Positions 34,067 through 46,540 of a stretch of DNA of 64,000 bases are shown here, one piece after another (the first letter of the stretch is position 1; each line of letters begins with the position of its first letter). The notes below the pieces were generated by a model. It made no database searches, had not been told where the DNA came from, and was given only the letters and a program-made list of their open reading frames with translations. Source of the DNA: Carnegiea gigantea (lineage: Eukaryota; Streptophyta; Magnoliopsida; Caryophyllales; Cactaceae). The DNA lies in contig JAKOGI010001206.1 of assembly GCA_029747015.1 (NCBI GenBank), positions 88,501 through 152,500 of the forward strand, read 5' to 3'. The translations under genes and the position numbers were made by a program.

Positions 34067-36908
34067 TGCAACGCCTTTATCCCCGAGGGTTAGGGACGTT
34101 AGTGTTTTCGTAAATTCTGGGGTGAAACGGACAGAGGTCTGCCTAAAAACTTAACATTTCCTGGGCTTAAAGCCTTAAATTAGGTCCTTGCAACAAATTC
34201 AAGCAAAAAATACATGTTCACAAGTTCAACGGCTATAGGCCGAAGATCACAACTCTACGGGCCACCCACCCGGAGTACACCAAGTATAAAGTTCACAATA
34301 GGAAAGAAATAAAAAGTACAACTCAACGGACACACCTGAAGTACTGGGGTTTACATCCCAAAAATAAACAGCTCTAGTAAGAAAGATGGCTGACTAATCA
34401 TACGATTGGCTCACATGGCCATACATAGCGACTGCTATTTAATATGCAATCTATGGACTAGCACATTTAATTTTACGTAACGTCAAGAACTTATGAATGC
34501 ATTACATCACAACATTTGGCATATAATCTACATATATAACTCTTATCCAAGGCATTCAGCTTGGCTTACATGAATCAACTTCTATATGTCACATCAAAGA
34601 CCTGAGAACAAGAGCAAATAGAGAGGGGATGAGCCAACACTTGCTCAGTGAATGATCTTCAACCCCAAAAAAAACAAAACTATTGCACATAAAAATTTTA
34701 AGTAGCAGTCACACACGTTTTGATATTTAATATAACATAATAATCACATAAGGCTTCCCATATTCATTATTACCTCAATAACGTTCAAGATTTAAAAGAT
34801 ATTCCTAACCTCCTTCAATTTCATACACAAGAGTTCTTAACTTGCCTAACTATGCCTCTTGTAACTTAGGAGACACAATCACTCGTTACATTTGGTTAAC
34901 ATCACCTAGCAGGCATACTAGACTCAATAGCGACCTGACTCTTACAAAATTCAGGTATTGAAAACAGTGTAGCATTCAGTTCACACATAAATACTTAACA
35001 TTAAGGAGTTAAATTAAAGTTACCCACTAGGTTCTTTTTAGAAAGAAAATGGGATTAAAGAAAAAAGGCAAGGACCATTACTTTAACAAAGTAAGCATTT
35101 ATAAAACAGTCATTGTTCACTAGAAAATCATTTGGAATTTAATAAAAGCCTCTTTCAATAATACATGCACTTTTTCAAATGTTTTAAATAGTGTAGTCCT
35201 CTAATGAGGAGTTTTCATCACATAACAAGTAGAAATTGTTTCGTGGGGCATTGGATTCTCATATTTATGGTCGTTCAAGGGAGGTCATCGCTCACATTTC
35301 ATAGAAATGTCAGGGGCCTTTCATATTTAATGGAAATTTATCCTCATCAGTATCTTCTAAGGTTTCCACTTCTGGGTCTGCTACCTAGCACTTCGGGTTC
35401 CCGTATACCAGGTTTGGTCCCTAAACGTGTATTCTACCTTCGTCAGGGTCCTCTAGGGCTCACACTTCTGGGTCTACTCCCTAGGAATTAGGGTTTCCAT
35501 TTACCGGGTCTACTCCCTAAACTTTGTGTTCTACCCTCGTAAGGGTTTTCTAGGGTTCCCACTTCTAGGTCTACTTCATACGATTTCATTAGTACAATCC
35601 TCCTAGCCCATACCATTTCATATGCATCTCACTTTAAACACATTGTGCATAGAAGCTCCCATTGCATGACGACAATGTCATTCCCATTCTCAAGAAGGCT
35701 AAAAGGCCTTAATAAACTCAAATTGACTTATAACAAACATATAACCACTCATTCAGTAAACCATGCTTGTAAACGAGCTAATGACTAAGTGAGCATTTAC
35801 TTTTCAAGGAAAGGAATATTAAAATGCATTTTAGAAATCACTAATTTGAAACTTATGCATAACTAAATTCGCTTAAAAGCGTTCTTATTAAACGAATGGT
35901 CTGACAGTCATCATTAATCACAAGGCTCAAGAAGTTCGTCATATCACAGTAGTTCACATATGTACTTATCAATGCACGCCTTCAAGAACAAAGCAAACAT
36001 ATTCATTTGTAATTCACATTGTTTCCAACTCAATGACACTTTTGAATAATTTCTGAAAACAATCAAGGGATTATTAAACATTCAAGTTACTTGTTTAAGT
36101 GATCAAGATGTTACTTTAGTCATTATAATAAACAAATGACCCTTAAGCTAATTATTTAGAGAATTTAATTATTCGAAAGCCTCAATGTAACAACTCCCTT
36201 GTTGCAGCACCAACCACATACTTCACCTCGAAACACATTGTGTAACTAAATTTACAAGCCAACCTTTGTCCGATATTCAAACTCCCAAATTTCATTTCAA
36301 TTCATCTCCTTTCAAGCTTAAATATCATAAACCTAGACATGCATAAAGCTTTTAACATACTTAGGAATTCAAGAGTACAATAATCACCGACTTACTAATC
36401 CGATATTCTCAATTCATCCAATTTCTAATCTCATAGTCCAATTAGGGTTCATGCACACTTCAGAAAACGATTTGCAAATTAGTAACTAATTTAGGAAGCC
36501 AAGAATCACCCACCTTGATCCCTATCTAAATGAACCGTTTTAAGGTTTGGTTTGGGTGGTTTTTAGGTGGCCTAGGTCTCGAGTCTCGCCCTCCTCTTGG
36601 TACTGGTCGTAGATCCCAGCCAGAATGTCCTTGCCCAGACACGCCACCTCCTCCCCCTCCTTCTTCTTGCTGCTGCGCATCGCCATAATGGCCGGTGGTG
36701 CCTGGTCACTCACTACAATTGGGCAGCTGACCGGTGGTTGCTGCCTGTGCCGACCTTACCGATGACATTACATTTCACTAGCCAACTTCTCACTCAATCC
36801 CGCTCTCCTTCTTTTCTCTCTTCCCGCTCCTGCGAGCGAGACGGCTGACAGAGCATGACCTATGATTGGTTTACGGTGTGTCACCGCTGCTACATTGGGT
36901 AGCAGAGG
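34067..36908 (-). repeat. LARD-like LTR copy 3, interrupted by Copia
   Basis: Begins TGCAACGCC (TGTAACACC in copy 2) and aligns with copy 2. Compared with copy 2 it lacks about 375 bp (join at about 36187) and lacks the (CT)n tract near 36895. It stops at the Copia target duplication at 36904-36908; the rest of the LTR is not found right of the Copia or Gypsy. Confidence 0.8.
36904..36908. repeat. Copia target site duplication, left (AGAGG)
   Basis: AGAGG directly precedes the TG of the Copia 5' LTR and is repeated at 48143-48147 directly after its 3' LTR. The uninterrupted LTR copies read GCAGAGGCCC at this place (about 7195). Confidence 0.93.
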
Positions 36909-38518
36909 TGTTGAACTAACTGTATAAAGTTTTGATGATAACAAATCCAAGTGTAGCATACTTGCTTGAGTAATGTTGTTCCAAACAAGCTCCCCAAACA
37001 GGTCCTACACAGTTGTTTGTATTGATCCTACTTACCTGTTCTGTCTACTAAATGGTGAGAACAAGTTTTAAGAACAGGTTCCAAGCTTCAGTGACACAAA
37101 GATCAGCACACAACAAATCTCGACAACAGCTGACTAAGTCCTAAAGACCAAGTTCCTATATTCAGCGATACAAGATCACCCGAGTAATCAAGGTGACCAA
37201 AGTGTTTGGAGTTGCACATCCATCCTCGACAAGATGACTAATTCTTACAACAAGAAGTCTCGATTTGATTTAGGTTTTATCTTTTAGATTCTTGTTAATA
37301 TGCCAATCTTGAAAGTCTCAATCTAACACTTCTTGAAATGGTTTTCGAGATTTGCTCAGAACACCATTTCCAAACAACCCTGCGAACAGGGTGCCTAGGG
37401 TGTTCCTGAAACTGCAGCGGCCACATCCGTTTTACCTAAAAATTTCTTTTGGTTGGCTGGCTGCTCTAAGAATCCTTTTATGAAATCCTAGGCTGATTAG
37501 TTAAGTCCTAAAAAGATTATTATTTATTATATATATGTAGCAGATTGCAAAACCATTTTTGCTAGAGATTTTTTTCAAAATCCGAAAAAATCTTTATTCC
37601 TTATTTTTAGGCCTTGATTGATTCAAATTTTGAAACCAAGATTTTTATCCTTTTTTGGGCTAAATTACACGGCTATATTAAGTGGCTAATCAGTTTTTAT
37701 CCCGTGAGTATCAAATCCCTATATTTTAGAAGAATCTTATCTTCTTTGTTCCTAGCCGTTGGAAATCTGAAGAAATCTTCTAAGCTGCTAAAATCAGAAG
37801 ATTTTTTTATCTTTTTTGAAGGAGTTAGCCGTTGGGTTTGCTTGCTTAAATAAGAAAATCTTTTCACTCTTTTCGGTAGAGATACACAAGGAAAAAATCG
37901 GTTTCTTTCACAAACACATTGAGATTTCTGGAGCTACATTTCAAAAGAAAAAACCGTGACAAGATTGTGCAAAAATTGAGCTTTCAAAACTATTGGCATA
38001 CTAGGACTTCATTGTACCTTACATCTGCTTAAGTCAGAAGCACCCCAGTAAGGTGTTTTGTATCCTTGATCTCAGATCAAAAGTGAGTGAGTGTGTCCTT
38101 AGTTGTGTGCACTTTGGACGTGTCCAATCTAGAGAGATTTGGACGTGGTGTAACCTGTCATAGAGAAGAAGGTTACGTGGGTTACAAGTTGTAACAAGGA
38201 GTGTTACTTTTGTAACGTGTTCAGCCCGTTAGTGAAGTGGTTAAATCCTACACGAGGTAGGCCGTGGTTTTTCACACCTCAGTTGGGCTAGAGGTGTTTT
38301 CCACGTAAAATCGTGTGTGCTTTATTTCCGCTTTTATCTACTTGATTTTCGCTTCTGAACCAATTGGAAACAGCCACTGCAAACAAGGCCCAAGACTGTT
38401 CGTCATTCAGAAACAGTCTCTGCAATCAGGGTCTAAGGCTGTTTGTCAGTAAATAGGCGAAAATCGGACACCACAATTCACCCCCCTCTTGTGGTCGTGT
38501 ACTCTTAGAATTCAACAA
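36909..38518 (+). repeat. Copia 5' LTR (1610 bp)
   Basis: Starts TGTTGAACTAACTG and ends GAATTCAACA. It contains repeated CCTGTTC/GAACAGG motifs in both orientations near 37010-37080 and a TATATATAT-containing patch at about 37535 that could be the promoter core. Main differences from the right LTR are transitions plus a few short homopolymer indels. Confidence 0.95.
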
Positions 38519-38520
38519 GT

Positions 38521-38532
38521 GGTATCAGAGCA
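38521..38532 (+). other. Copia primer binding site
   Basis: TGGTATCAGAGC, complementary to initiator Met tRNA, two bases after the LTR end at 38518. Fixes plus orientation. Confidence 0.93.
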
Positions 38533-38573
38533 GGTTCTCTTCTAAAAGGTTAACACCTTGAGAGATTCTGAAA

Positions 38574-40332
38574 ATGAGTACACCACAAGGCATAGTTGAG
38601 GGCCAATCCATCACTCGACCACCTTATTTCAATGGCCAACACTACAGTTGGTGGAAGAACCGGATGGAGAACTATATACAAGCTAAAGATTACGAGTTAT
38701 GGATGCTCATCAAGAACGGGCCCCTTGTTCCCGCGAAAGTTCTTGAAGATGGAAAAAAGGTTCCCAAAGATCCTACTGAATATGATGCTGAGGATTACAA
38801 GAAAATGGAAAAGAATGCCAAGGCCAAGAAACTTCTCTATTTTGGCCTAGGACCCGATGAATATACTCGCATCTCAGAATGTGAGTCAGCTCAAGAAATA
38901 TGGAATGCTTTACAAGTAGCTCATGAAGGAACAAGTCAAGTCAAACAATCACGCATTGAGTTACTCATGAGACAATACGAGTTGTTTGATATGGGTGATC
39001 GTGAGAATGTGATGGATATGTATACCCGCTTCACTCACATAACAAACGAGTTAAAATCCCTGGGAAAATCCTTCACCACTGAAGAGTTGGTAAGGAAAAT
39101 TCTAAGGATTTTGCCTCGATCGTGGGAAGCCAAGGTAACAGCCAACCAAGAAGCCAAAGACATGAACAAGATCACCCTAGACGAGTTGATTAGTAATCTC
39201 CAAACATACGAACTGAGAAAAAATTCTCAACAGAAAGACGAGATGAAGAAAGATCGAGGACTTGCCTTAAAAACACAAGAAGATGATGATTCTGATCTTG
39301 AGGAAGAAGAGATGGCTATGATGACTCGAAAGTTCAAGAAATTTTTCAAGAAAGTCAAAGAAAACAACAAAAGGAAGGATTTCAACAAAACCAGAAGCAC
39401 CCCCTGAGAACAGTTTACTGGGTGTTTCAAATGTGGCAAAACAGACCACATAGTGAAAAACTGTCCCTTACTTCGAGAAGAGCAAGAGCACGAACACCCC
39501 AGGAAAACAAGGTAGAAAACAAGCTGCAAACAGTTCTGGGAAACGATTCTCGAAAGCAATGCTGGCTGCCTGGGGTGACTCCTCTAAAGATGAAGAAGAG
39601 TCTGAAACTGATGAAGGTGCTGTAGCTCTCATGGCACAAAGTGACACGGATTCAGATGATGAGTCAACAAACAGCCTTACTGATCTCAAGAACAAGGTAC
39701 GTGGTCTCAATAAGGCAACTCTTAAAGAATTGTTGTATTCATTGATGGATACTTGTGCAGAATTGAAAAGAGGTGTCCGAGACCTAGAACTAGAAAATGA
39801 GATCCTCAAGAGTGAAAAACTCGAGGTTGAAAAGAAAATATCCTTTTTACACCAAAACTTCAAGGAATCCTTGATCTTGAAAGAAGAGACTCACTCTGTT
39901 ACTTTAGCCAAAGCAGAAAAGGAATCCCTAGAGTTGAAAGAAAAGGTTGAGTCCTTACTTGCTGAAAACAAGAACCTGTTGGCGAAAATAAAAAAATTGG
40001 AATCTGATCTCGCCACAAACAGGCTATGGAACAAGTCCTCAAAAGCGCTTGAATGGCTAAACACTCACCACAGTCAAAATAAAAAGGGACTAGGTTTTGC
40101 TCCTAAAAGGACCTCTTACCCAGTCAATAGAAAGTATGTTGGATTACTTGAAAATATTGTTTGCTTTCATTGTGGTAAAACCGGTCATTATTGATACACT
40201 TGTCCTTCAAGAAGGTATGCCATTGAAAGAAATGAAGGTTATGTAAAACAAATCTGGATTAGGAAAGATGAGATTTATCTATCTAAGAGAATGGGACCCA
40301 AGGGGATCTGGGTTCCCAAAACTAACCCTTGA
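38574..40332 (+). pseudogene. Copia gag (UBN2-type) with two zinc knuckles, broken
   Basis: Starts with ATG at 38574, 42 bp after the PBS. The first 277 codons carry the Copia gag core (PPYFNGQHYSWWKNRMENYI, LRILPRSWEAKVTA) and a basic, acidic-patched tail. A TGA at 39405 stops it. In the same frame beyond it is a CX2CX4HX4C knuckle at 39423-39464, then a TAG; the frame then shifts by one. From 39559 a long acidic and coiled-coil region runs to a second knuckle at 40162 (CFHCGKTGH), cut by TGA at 40192, with two more stops around 40330-40342. The family product packages the RNA in virus-like particles; this copy cannot make it. Confidence 0.9.
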
Positions 40333-40350
40333 TTTGTTTTGTAGGCTAAA

Positions 40351-43300
40351 GTGAGAGAGAACAACCCAGCAAACAACCCAACAAACAGCCTAGGGAACAA
40401 CCTTGAAAACAAGCAGCTGTGGTATGTTGATAGTGGGTGTTCGAGGCATATGACCGGTGAAAAATCCAACTTTCTCTCACTTACAGCTTCGGATGGTGGG
40501 AGTGTGGCGTTTGGAAACGGCAAGTCTGGGACAATTGTCGGTATAGGTAGGGTTGGTGAGTCTCATTCCCACTCAATTGATAATGTCTATCTAGTTGATG
40601 GCTTAAAGCACAATCTGCTTAGTGTGTCCCAACTGTGTGACAAGAACAACCTAGTAGTGTTCTCACCAACACGTTGCTTGGTTGTAAACTCAAACACAGG
40701 AGATGTCGTGTTAAGGGGAAGCGTCACAAAAATGTTTACAAAGTATGTATTTCCACACTTCCCCAAAACAATCTGACTTGTTTGAGCGCTTTAAATGATG
40801 ATATAATGCTCTGGCACAAGAGACTAGGTCATACAAGTCTCACTCTTTTGAACAAACTTGTTTCCAAAGACCTAGTTGTTGGACTACCTTCCATTAAATT
40901 CAATGATGACAAGGTTTGTGAAGCTTGTGCAAAAGGCAAACAAGTCAGATCGTCTTTTAAATCAAAAAATTGTGTTAGCACTACCTGACCTCTCGAAATG
41001 TTACACATTGATCTATGTGGTCCTATGAGGATAGCAAGTAGAGGTGGGGAGAGGTATGTGCTGGTTGTAGTGGATGATTACTCTCGATTTACTTGGACCC
41101 TGTTCTTGGCATCCAAGGATGAAACTTTTGAGAATTTTATTGCCTTTCTCAAAAGGGTTGAAAGGAAAGTAGGACACTCTTTAGTTAGTTTAACGTCTGA
41201 TCATGGCACTGAATTTGAAAATGCAAGCTTTACAAACTATTGTAATGCACATGGTGTTGATCATAACTTCTCAGCCCCAAGAACACCCCAACAGAACGGG
41301 GTGGTTGAGCTCAAAAATCACACCCTAGAAGACATGACTAGAACAATGCTTATTGCTAGTGGTCGCAAAAATTAGAAGACATGACTAGAACAATGCTTAT
41401 TGCTAGTGGTCTTCCTTTTTGGGCAGAAGCTTTGAACACATCATGCTACATTATAAATAGATGCATGATTAGACCTATTTTGAACAAAACTCCCTATGAA
41501 CTTTTCAAAGGTAGAAAGCCCAACATCATGCATTTAAGAACATTCGGTTGTAGGTGTTTTGTGCATAACAATGGGAAGGATGCCTTAAGAAAGCTTGATC
41601 CAAGGAGTGATGAGGCAATATTTCTCGGTTATTCCTCACATAGTAAGGCATACAAAGTGTTTAACAAAAGAACCTTGTGTGTTGAGGAAAGTGTGCATGT
41701 GCTTTTTGATGAATCTAACTCGTTGAGCAAGAATGATGCACAGGAGGAAGGATTTGAATTAGGTCTTGCTCGAAAAGAAGTGTTGCACCAAGATGAACAA
41801 GGTAAGAACACCGTGGAGAAAACGGGTTCTGAAGCTGTTCCTCAGAATGGCAGGCAAGGTGAGGACCAAATAGGGGGAAGCAACGTTGAACCCTGTTCGG
41901 GACAACACCAGTCCAGTTCCTCATGAACAGGCCTGCAAACAGGTGCAGGAACAGGCTCAGGAGCTGTTTCTGAACCTGATTCTTCAAGTATCCAATCCAG
42001 AGTAGAAAGTGTGTCTGTGGATCCCCTAACTCCACGACCTTGGAAGCATCATTGTTCACACCCCCTTGATCAAATCCTGTCTGATATAAATACTGGGGTG
42101 CAAACGAGATCTAAGCTTAAGAACTTTTGTGCTTTCTGTGCATTTCTCTCTAATATTGAGCCAAAGAATGTCAATGAAGCTCCTGCAGATGCAGATTGGG
42201 TCACAGCAATGTAAGAAGAGCTTCACCAATTTGAAAGGAACAAGGTATGGCACCTTGTACCCCAGCCTGCAGATAGAACAATCATTGGAACCAAGTGGGT
42301 GTTTCGGAACAAGCTGGACGAGTCCGGAACAGTCACTAGGAACAAGGTACGGCTGGTGGTTCAAGGCTACAATGAGGAAGAAGGGATCGATTATGAAGAA
42401 ACCTTCGCACCTGTTGCTAGGATTGAGGCTATTCGTATCCTAATAGCCTTTGCAGCTCATATGGAGATCAAGCTATATCAAATGGATGTCAAAAGTGCAT
42501 TCCTAAACGGATACCTTAAAGAAGAGGTGTATGTCAAACAACCCCCTGGTTTTGAAAACAGTGAATTTCCAAACCATGTTTTTCAACTTGACAAAGCTCT
42601 TTATGGTATAAAATAAGCTCCTAGAGGTTGGTATGAACGATTGTCAAGCTTTTTGCTTGAAAATGATTTTAGAAGAGGCAAGGTAGATAATACCTTGTTT
42701 CTAAAATCTAAGGGAGAACATCTGTTGATTGTCCAAGTATATGTTGATGACATCATATTTGGGGCAACTCATCATGATTTATGCAATGAATTTTTAAAAA
42801 TGATGAGGAGTGAGTTTGAAATGAGCATAATGGGTGAGCTTAACTTCTTCTTAGGCTTACAGATCAAGCAAACTTCAAACGGCACCATGATCCATCAACA
42901 AAAGTATATTAAGGAACTACTTAAACGTTTTGGAATGAAGTCAGCCAAGCCCATTGATACTCCCATTTCGCCTTCTACCAGGTTGGTAATGGATGATGGG
43001 AGTCCCTCAGTTGAGGAGAAACTCTATAGGGGCATGATAGGGTCACTCTTATACCTTACCGCTAGTAGGCCCGACATTGTTTTCAGTGTTGGTTTATGTG
43101 CCCGTTTTCAGTCTAATCCTAAAGAAACTCACCTTAAGGCTGTTAAACGGATACTAAGGTATTTAAAACATACACCTAATTTAGCTCTATGGTATCCTAG
43201 AGGGTGCAATTTTAATCTTGTTGGATATGCTGATGCTGACTATGCAGGCTTCCTGGTTGATAGAAAAAGCACCACAGGTATGGCTCATTTCCTTGGACCT

Positions 43301-43684
43301 TGTTTGGCATCTTGGGCAACCAAGAAACAACATTCAGTTGCCATGTCCACAGCAAAAGCTGAATATGTTGCAGCTGCTTCATGTTGTGCTTAATTATTGT
43401 GGATAAGATAACAACTCAAAGACTTTTGTGTTGACACTGGATGCATACCTATTTTTTGTGATAACACAAGTGCAATTAATATTGCCAAAAATTCGTGTCA
43501 ACATAAAAGAACTAAACATATTGACATACGTCATCATTTCTTAAGAGACAATGTTGAAAAAGGGTTGATCTCAATGAATTTTTGTGCCACAGAAAACCAA
43601 ATTGCTGATATATTCACCAAGGCGCTAAGTAGAGATCAATTTGAGAAAAATAGACTTGAACTAGGTTTGATTGAAACAACCTAA
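40351..43684 (+). pseudogene. Copia pol: protease, integrase, RT, RNase H, broken
   Basis: Protease: LWYVDSGCSRHMTG at about 40418, with the catalytic DSG. A frameshift near 40710 follows. Integrase: zinc region (LWHKRLGH ... CEACAKGK, about 40810-40950); a stop at 40986; core with HIDLCGPM, SDHGTEFEN and NGVVELKNHTLEDM, retaining the D, D and E; a 47-bp tandem duplication at 41326-41411 shifts the frame. Stops follow at 41924 and 42212. [32 protein letters not shown], stop at 42614 inside the ALYGIK.APRGW block, then YVDD at about 42750. RNase H: SRPDIVFSVG, VGYADADYAG, KSTTGMAHFL, stop at 43391, then HIDIRHHFLRD and a final stop at 43682. Polyprotein order is Ty1/Copia. Confidence 0.93.
41326..41411 (+). 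repeat. Tandem duplication in the integrase coding region
   Basis: A 39-bp sequence starting TAGAAGACATGACTAG occurs at 41326-41364 and again at 41373-41411, separated by GCAAAAAT. The 47-bp period is not a multiple of three, so it shifts the frame and introduces stops just after the catalytic glutamate. Confidence 0.95.
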
Positions 43685-44138
43685 GTACCCTGTTCTCTCC
43701 CCCTGTTTGTAACTTCCATAGGTTAAAGGTACAATGTGTTTAATAAAAATTGTTTGCAATCAATTCTGTGCTATTTTAGTATATGTGTATTATTTGCAGC
43801 TGCTGGCATTCGTTTAAATTTAATATGATTGCCTTTATTATCTTGTTACCGTTGAATCTGCTCCAAGATCAAGCAGCAAGAACAGGTACGCTCCTTGATT
43901 GTTAGTATGTGAAACAAGTTGTGTCTAGCCTTTGAATTTTCCTCCTTCCCGAGGCATGCGCGGGCGGCTAGTAATGATCTATCCGTTGTAACGGGTAAAT
44001 CTTTAAAGATTTGGCATGCTCTCTCTCTTTAAATCTCCAAATCTTTGCCTCTCTCTCTCATCACACCTCTCTCTCTCTCTCAAATACCCGGCAATTTCCT
44101 TTCACTCAAACCCTAATCTCCCTCCAATTCTTGCTCAA
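43685..44138 (+). other. Pol-env spacer of the Copia
   Basis: Non-coding gap between pol and the envelope-like ORF. It ends in a CT-rich tract (about 44019-44080) just upstream of the ATG at 44139. Confidence 0.5.
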
Positions 44139-46126
44139 ATGGCTTCTTTCAACGGCTCTGGAAGTTCTGGTTCAAAATCTCAGGGTAGCAGGACACCCGC
44201 ACCAGCCTCACGAACAGGTCCTGCCCCTATTGCCTTCTCGCCGTTTTTAATGGCGATTCTAGAAGGTAAACCTTCCACTCCTCCTTGCCCAATCAGCTTC
44301 AAACCTTTTGGATTTTTGAAGAGTGTCAACCTGAAATCAGTGGGCTTGGGTTTGAAAGATATTCCCGACCATTTGAGCTGGGAATTGGTGGTGTTTGAGG
44401 GATCGACTGTTTGTCCCCTCACTGAAAAGAACTTTGCTTCAACTGGGGAAATTGGTGGCAATCTTGGGTCCTAAGATGAAGCCTTTGAGTCCCATATTGG
44501 GTTCTTTGAATTCTCTGAGCCCTGTTCTTTCGGGTTGTTTCCTGAAAAGAAACGATAACCGAAACAGGGTCTGAGTCCTATGAGGAGGTGTTTAAGGACG
44601 ATTTGGGAGTTGGTCTTCAAGGAGACTCAGCTGAGCAGTCTCTTGAGGCAGGGGGAAGTAGTGGCATGGACATCCCTCCTGCAGCAACCGAATCAGTGAC
44701 TCCGGTTCCTCAATCCGGAGAGAAGAGAAAAAGGGTCAAAATAGTGGCTAAGTGTAGCAGAACGCCTAGATCAAGGCCACAACCAAGGCCTCAAACCTCA
44801 AAAACCTCAGCCCCCTCTCCTCCAAAAACTGCCCAACCAACCCGCAAGTCTACCCGAATTGCTTTTCAGTCTACTCCGCATACCACAAAATCAACTACTC
44901 CGGTAATAGAGGAAATTTCCACTTCCTCTGAGGATTCTTCAGATTCCTCTGCTACTGAGATCACCCTCTTTGAACAGGGGACCCTGATGTTCTCCGAGTC
45001 CTCAGAAGAACAAACTCAATCTCCTCCTGCTCCTTCCAAGAAAACCTCCACTCTCCCCCCTCGTAAAAGAAAGACCTCTATTGCTCCAGTCTCAAAATCA
45101 GCTAAACCCGAGACTGCTTCTTCTGTTCCTCCCCCCAAAAGAGCCAAAAAGTCTACTGCCTGTCCTGTTTCTACCAAGATTGCGCATCTGCTTAAGCGCA
45201 ATGTAGTTAGGGGGAAGATAGTGAGAGTTCAATTTTTCGAGGAACAGGGGTTGGGGCTGTTCCTACAGAAGCTGCGTGCCCAGAACTAGCTGGACCTCTT
45301 CACGAACACACAGCTAGGGTGTTCTGTACCAGAATTGGCTGAGTTCTATGCCAATTGTGCTGTCACCGAAGGGGTGGTGACAAGTAAAATTGGTGATACA
45401 CAGGTGCAATTTGATGCACAAACTCTGGGTACGATTTTGGGTGTTCCCTCACTTGGCTTTGATGTGTATGTGAGGGAGGATAAGTCTGTCCTAGGGACAG
45501 CCAGGCTGCTGGAGCTTTCACAGCGGTTGAGTCAAAACCAGGGCCTGCAAACACCCACATCCGTGAAGAAGGGTGAGATGACCTCTCTGCACCAACTGCT
45601 CTTTATGTTTGTCATAAAGAACATCATCCCAAGAGGTCAAGGTAGAAAGCAGGCTGATGCTCTTGATCAGTGCCTGGTGGATCTTTTGGATAGGGCGAAA
45701 CCCATTGACCTTCCTGTTCTTATGATCCGCCATATTGGGCGTATTGTAAACACCACCCGGGCACATGATCTAGGGTATGGTTTTCTACTGACGAGGGTTT
45801 TTGAGCACTTCGGGATAGAGCTCAAAAGGAGGGTGGCTACTCAAGTGATTGATGAGATAGGGAGTGACACCCTCATGGGGTGTGGATATACTCTGGCTGA
45901 GGGCTCGGTCTCCAAACAGGGGAGCCGAACACCCAGACCTCCTATTTCTGGGAGGTCATCAGTCAAAGTTGAGGCTGTTTTAGAGGATAACTCCCGCCTC
46001 AAGGATGAGCTCACAGCCGTCAAGGCTGCCCTAGAAGAAGAGAAGGCGCTATCTGCCAAGCGTCATGAAGATCTCCTTGCCCTTCTCTCCTCCCTCGCTA
46101 CCAAACTCCCTCCGCCGCAGCCATAA
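44139..46126 (+). pseudogene. Sirevirus envelope-like ORF region, broken
   Basis: First piece 44139-44474 (MASFNGSGSSGSKSQGSR start; S/P-rich then ILEGKPSTPPCPISFKPFGF). After a frame change, 44588-45289 is S/T/P/K-rich and highly charged (SGEKRKRVKIV; repeated KST and PPKRA). After a TAG at 45287, 45335-46126 stays in the same frame: EFYANCAVTEGVV, TILGVPSLGFDVYV, a helical region, and a C-terminal EL/KAALEEE coiled coil. The third piece resembles the putative plant transposon protein domain found in the extra ORF of Sireviruses. No signal peptide is obvious. Its role in the family is unproven; here it cannot be made as one product. Confidence 0.7.
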
Positions 46127-46334
46127 TCAACCATTATAACCTGTTCTCATCGGATGTTTCCTAGAGCTCTCTTCCCCGTCTCTTTCTATGTTTCCTTTTT
46201 TTCTGTATTGCACCTTCCGGACTTTCAACGACATATCTGGTTCTGTTATATCTTGCTTATCTCTTGCTATGTCTTATGTGATTCACTTGCAAACACCATG
46301 TTCTGACTGTTGTTTATACCTTTTTAATGATGCC

Positions 46335-46348
46335 AAAAGGGGGAAGAT
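46335..46348 (+). other. Upstream polypurine tract of the Copia
   Basis: AAAAGGGGGAAGAT following GATGCC, about 190 bp before the 3' LTR. Multiple polypurine tracts are, from memory, a Sirevirus trait. Confidence 0.6.
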
Positions 46349-46360
46349 AAGTGGACCTAG

Positions 46361-46396
46361 GTTGAGTTGAACGGTTGGTTGAGTTGAACGGTTGAC
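46361..46396 (+). repeat. Short tandem repeat near the Copia 3' end
   Basis: GGTTGAGTTGAACGGTT occurs twice back to back between the two polypurine tracts. Confidence 0.85.
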
Positions 46397-46526
46397 TCAT
46401 TAGTCTTTATACTTACATATGTTTTTTGACTGACCTAGCACCTGTGTGGATATATATCAGCACTCAAGGCACTTACGAAAATAAAATCTTTTTCTTATCA
46501 ATATGGTCACTTGGTTTGTCATCATC

Positions 46527-46539
46527 AAAAAGGGGAAAA
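46527..46539 (+). other. Polypurine tract next to the Copia 3' LTR
   Basis: AAAAAGGGGAAAA, immediately before the 3' LTR at 46541; expected site of plus-strand priming. Confidence 0.85.
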
Positions 46540-46540
46540 T

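Noticed and set aside
39227..39863. Long minus-strand ORFs across the Copia gag
   Set aside because: Shadows of the plus-strand gag, rich in S and F from complementing K/E-rich codons.
45016..46059. Minus-strand ORFs opposite the envelope-like region
   Set aside because: Shadows of the plus-strand ORFs; no recognisable family.
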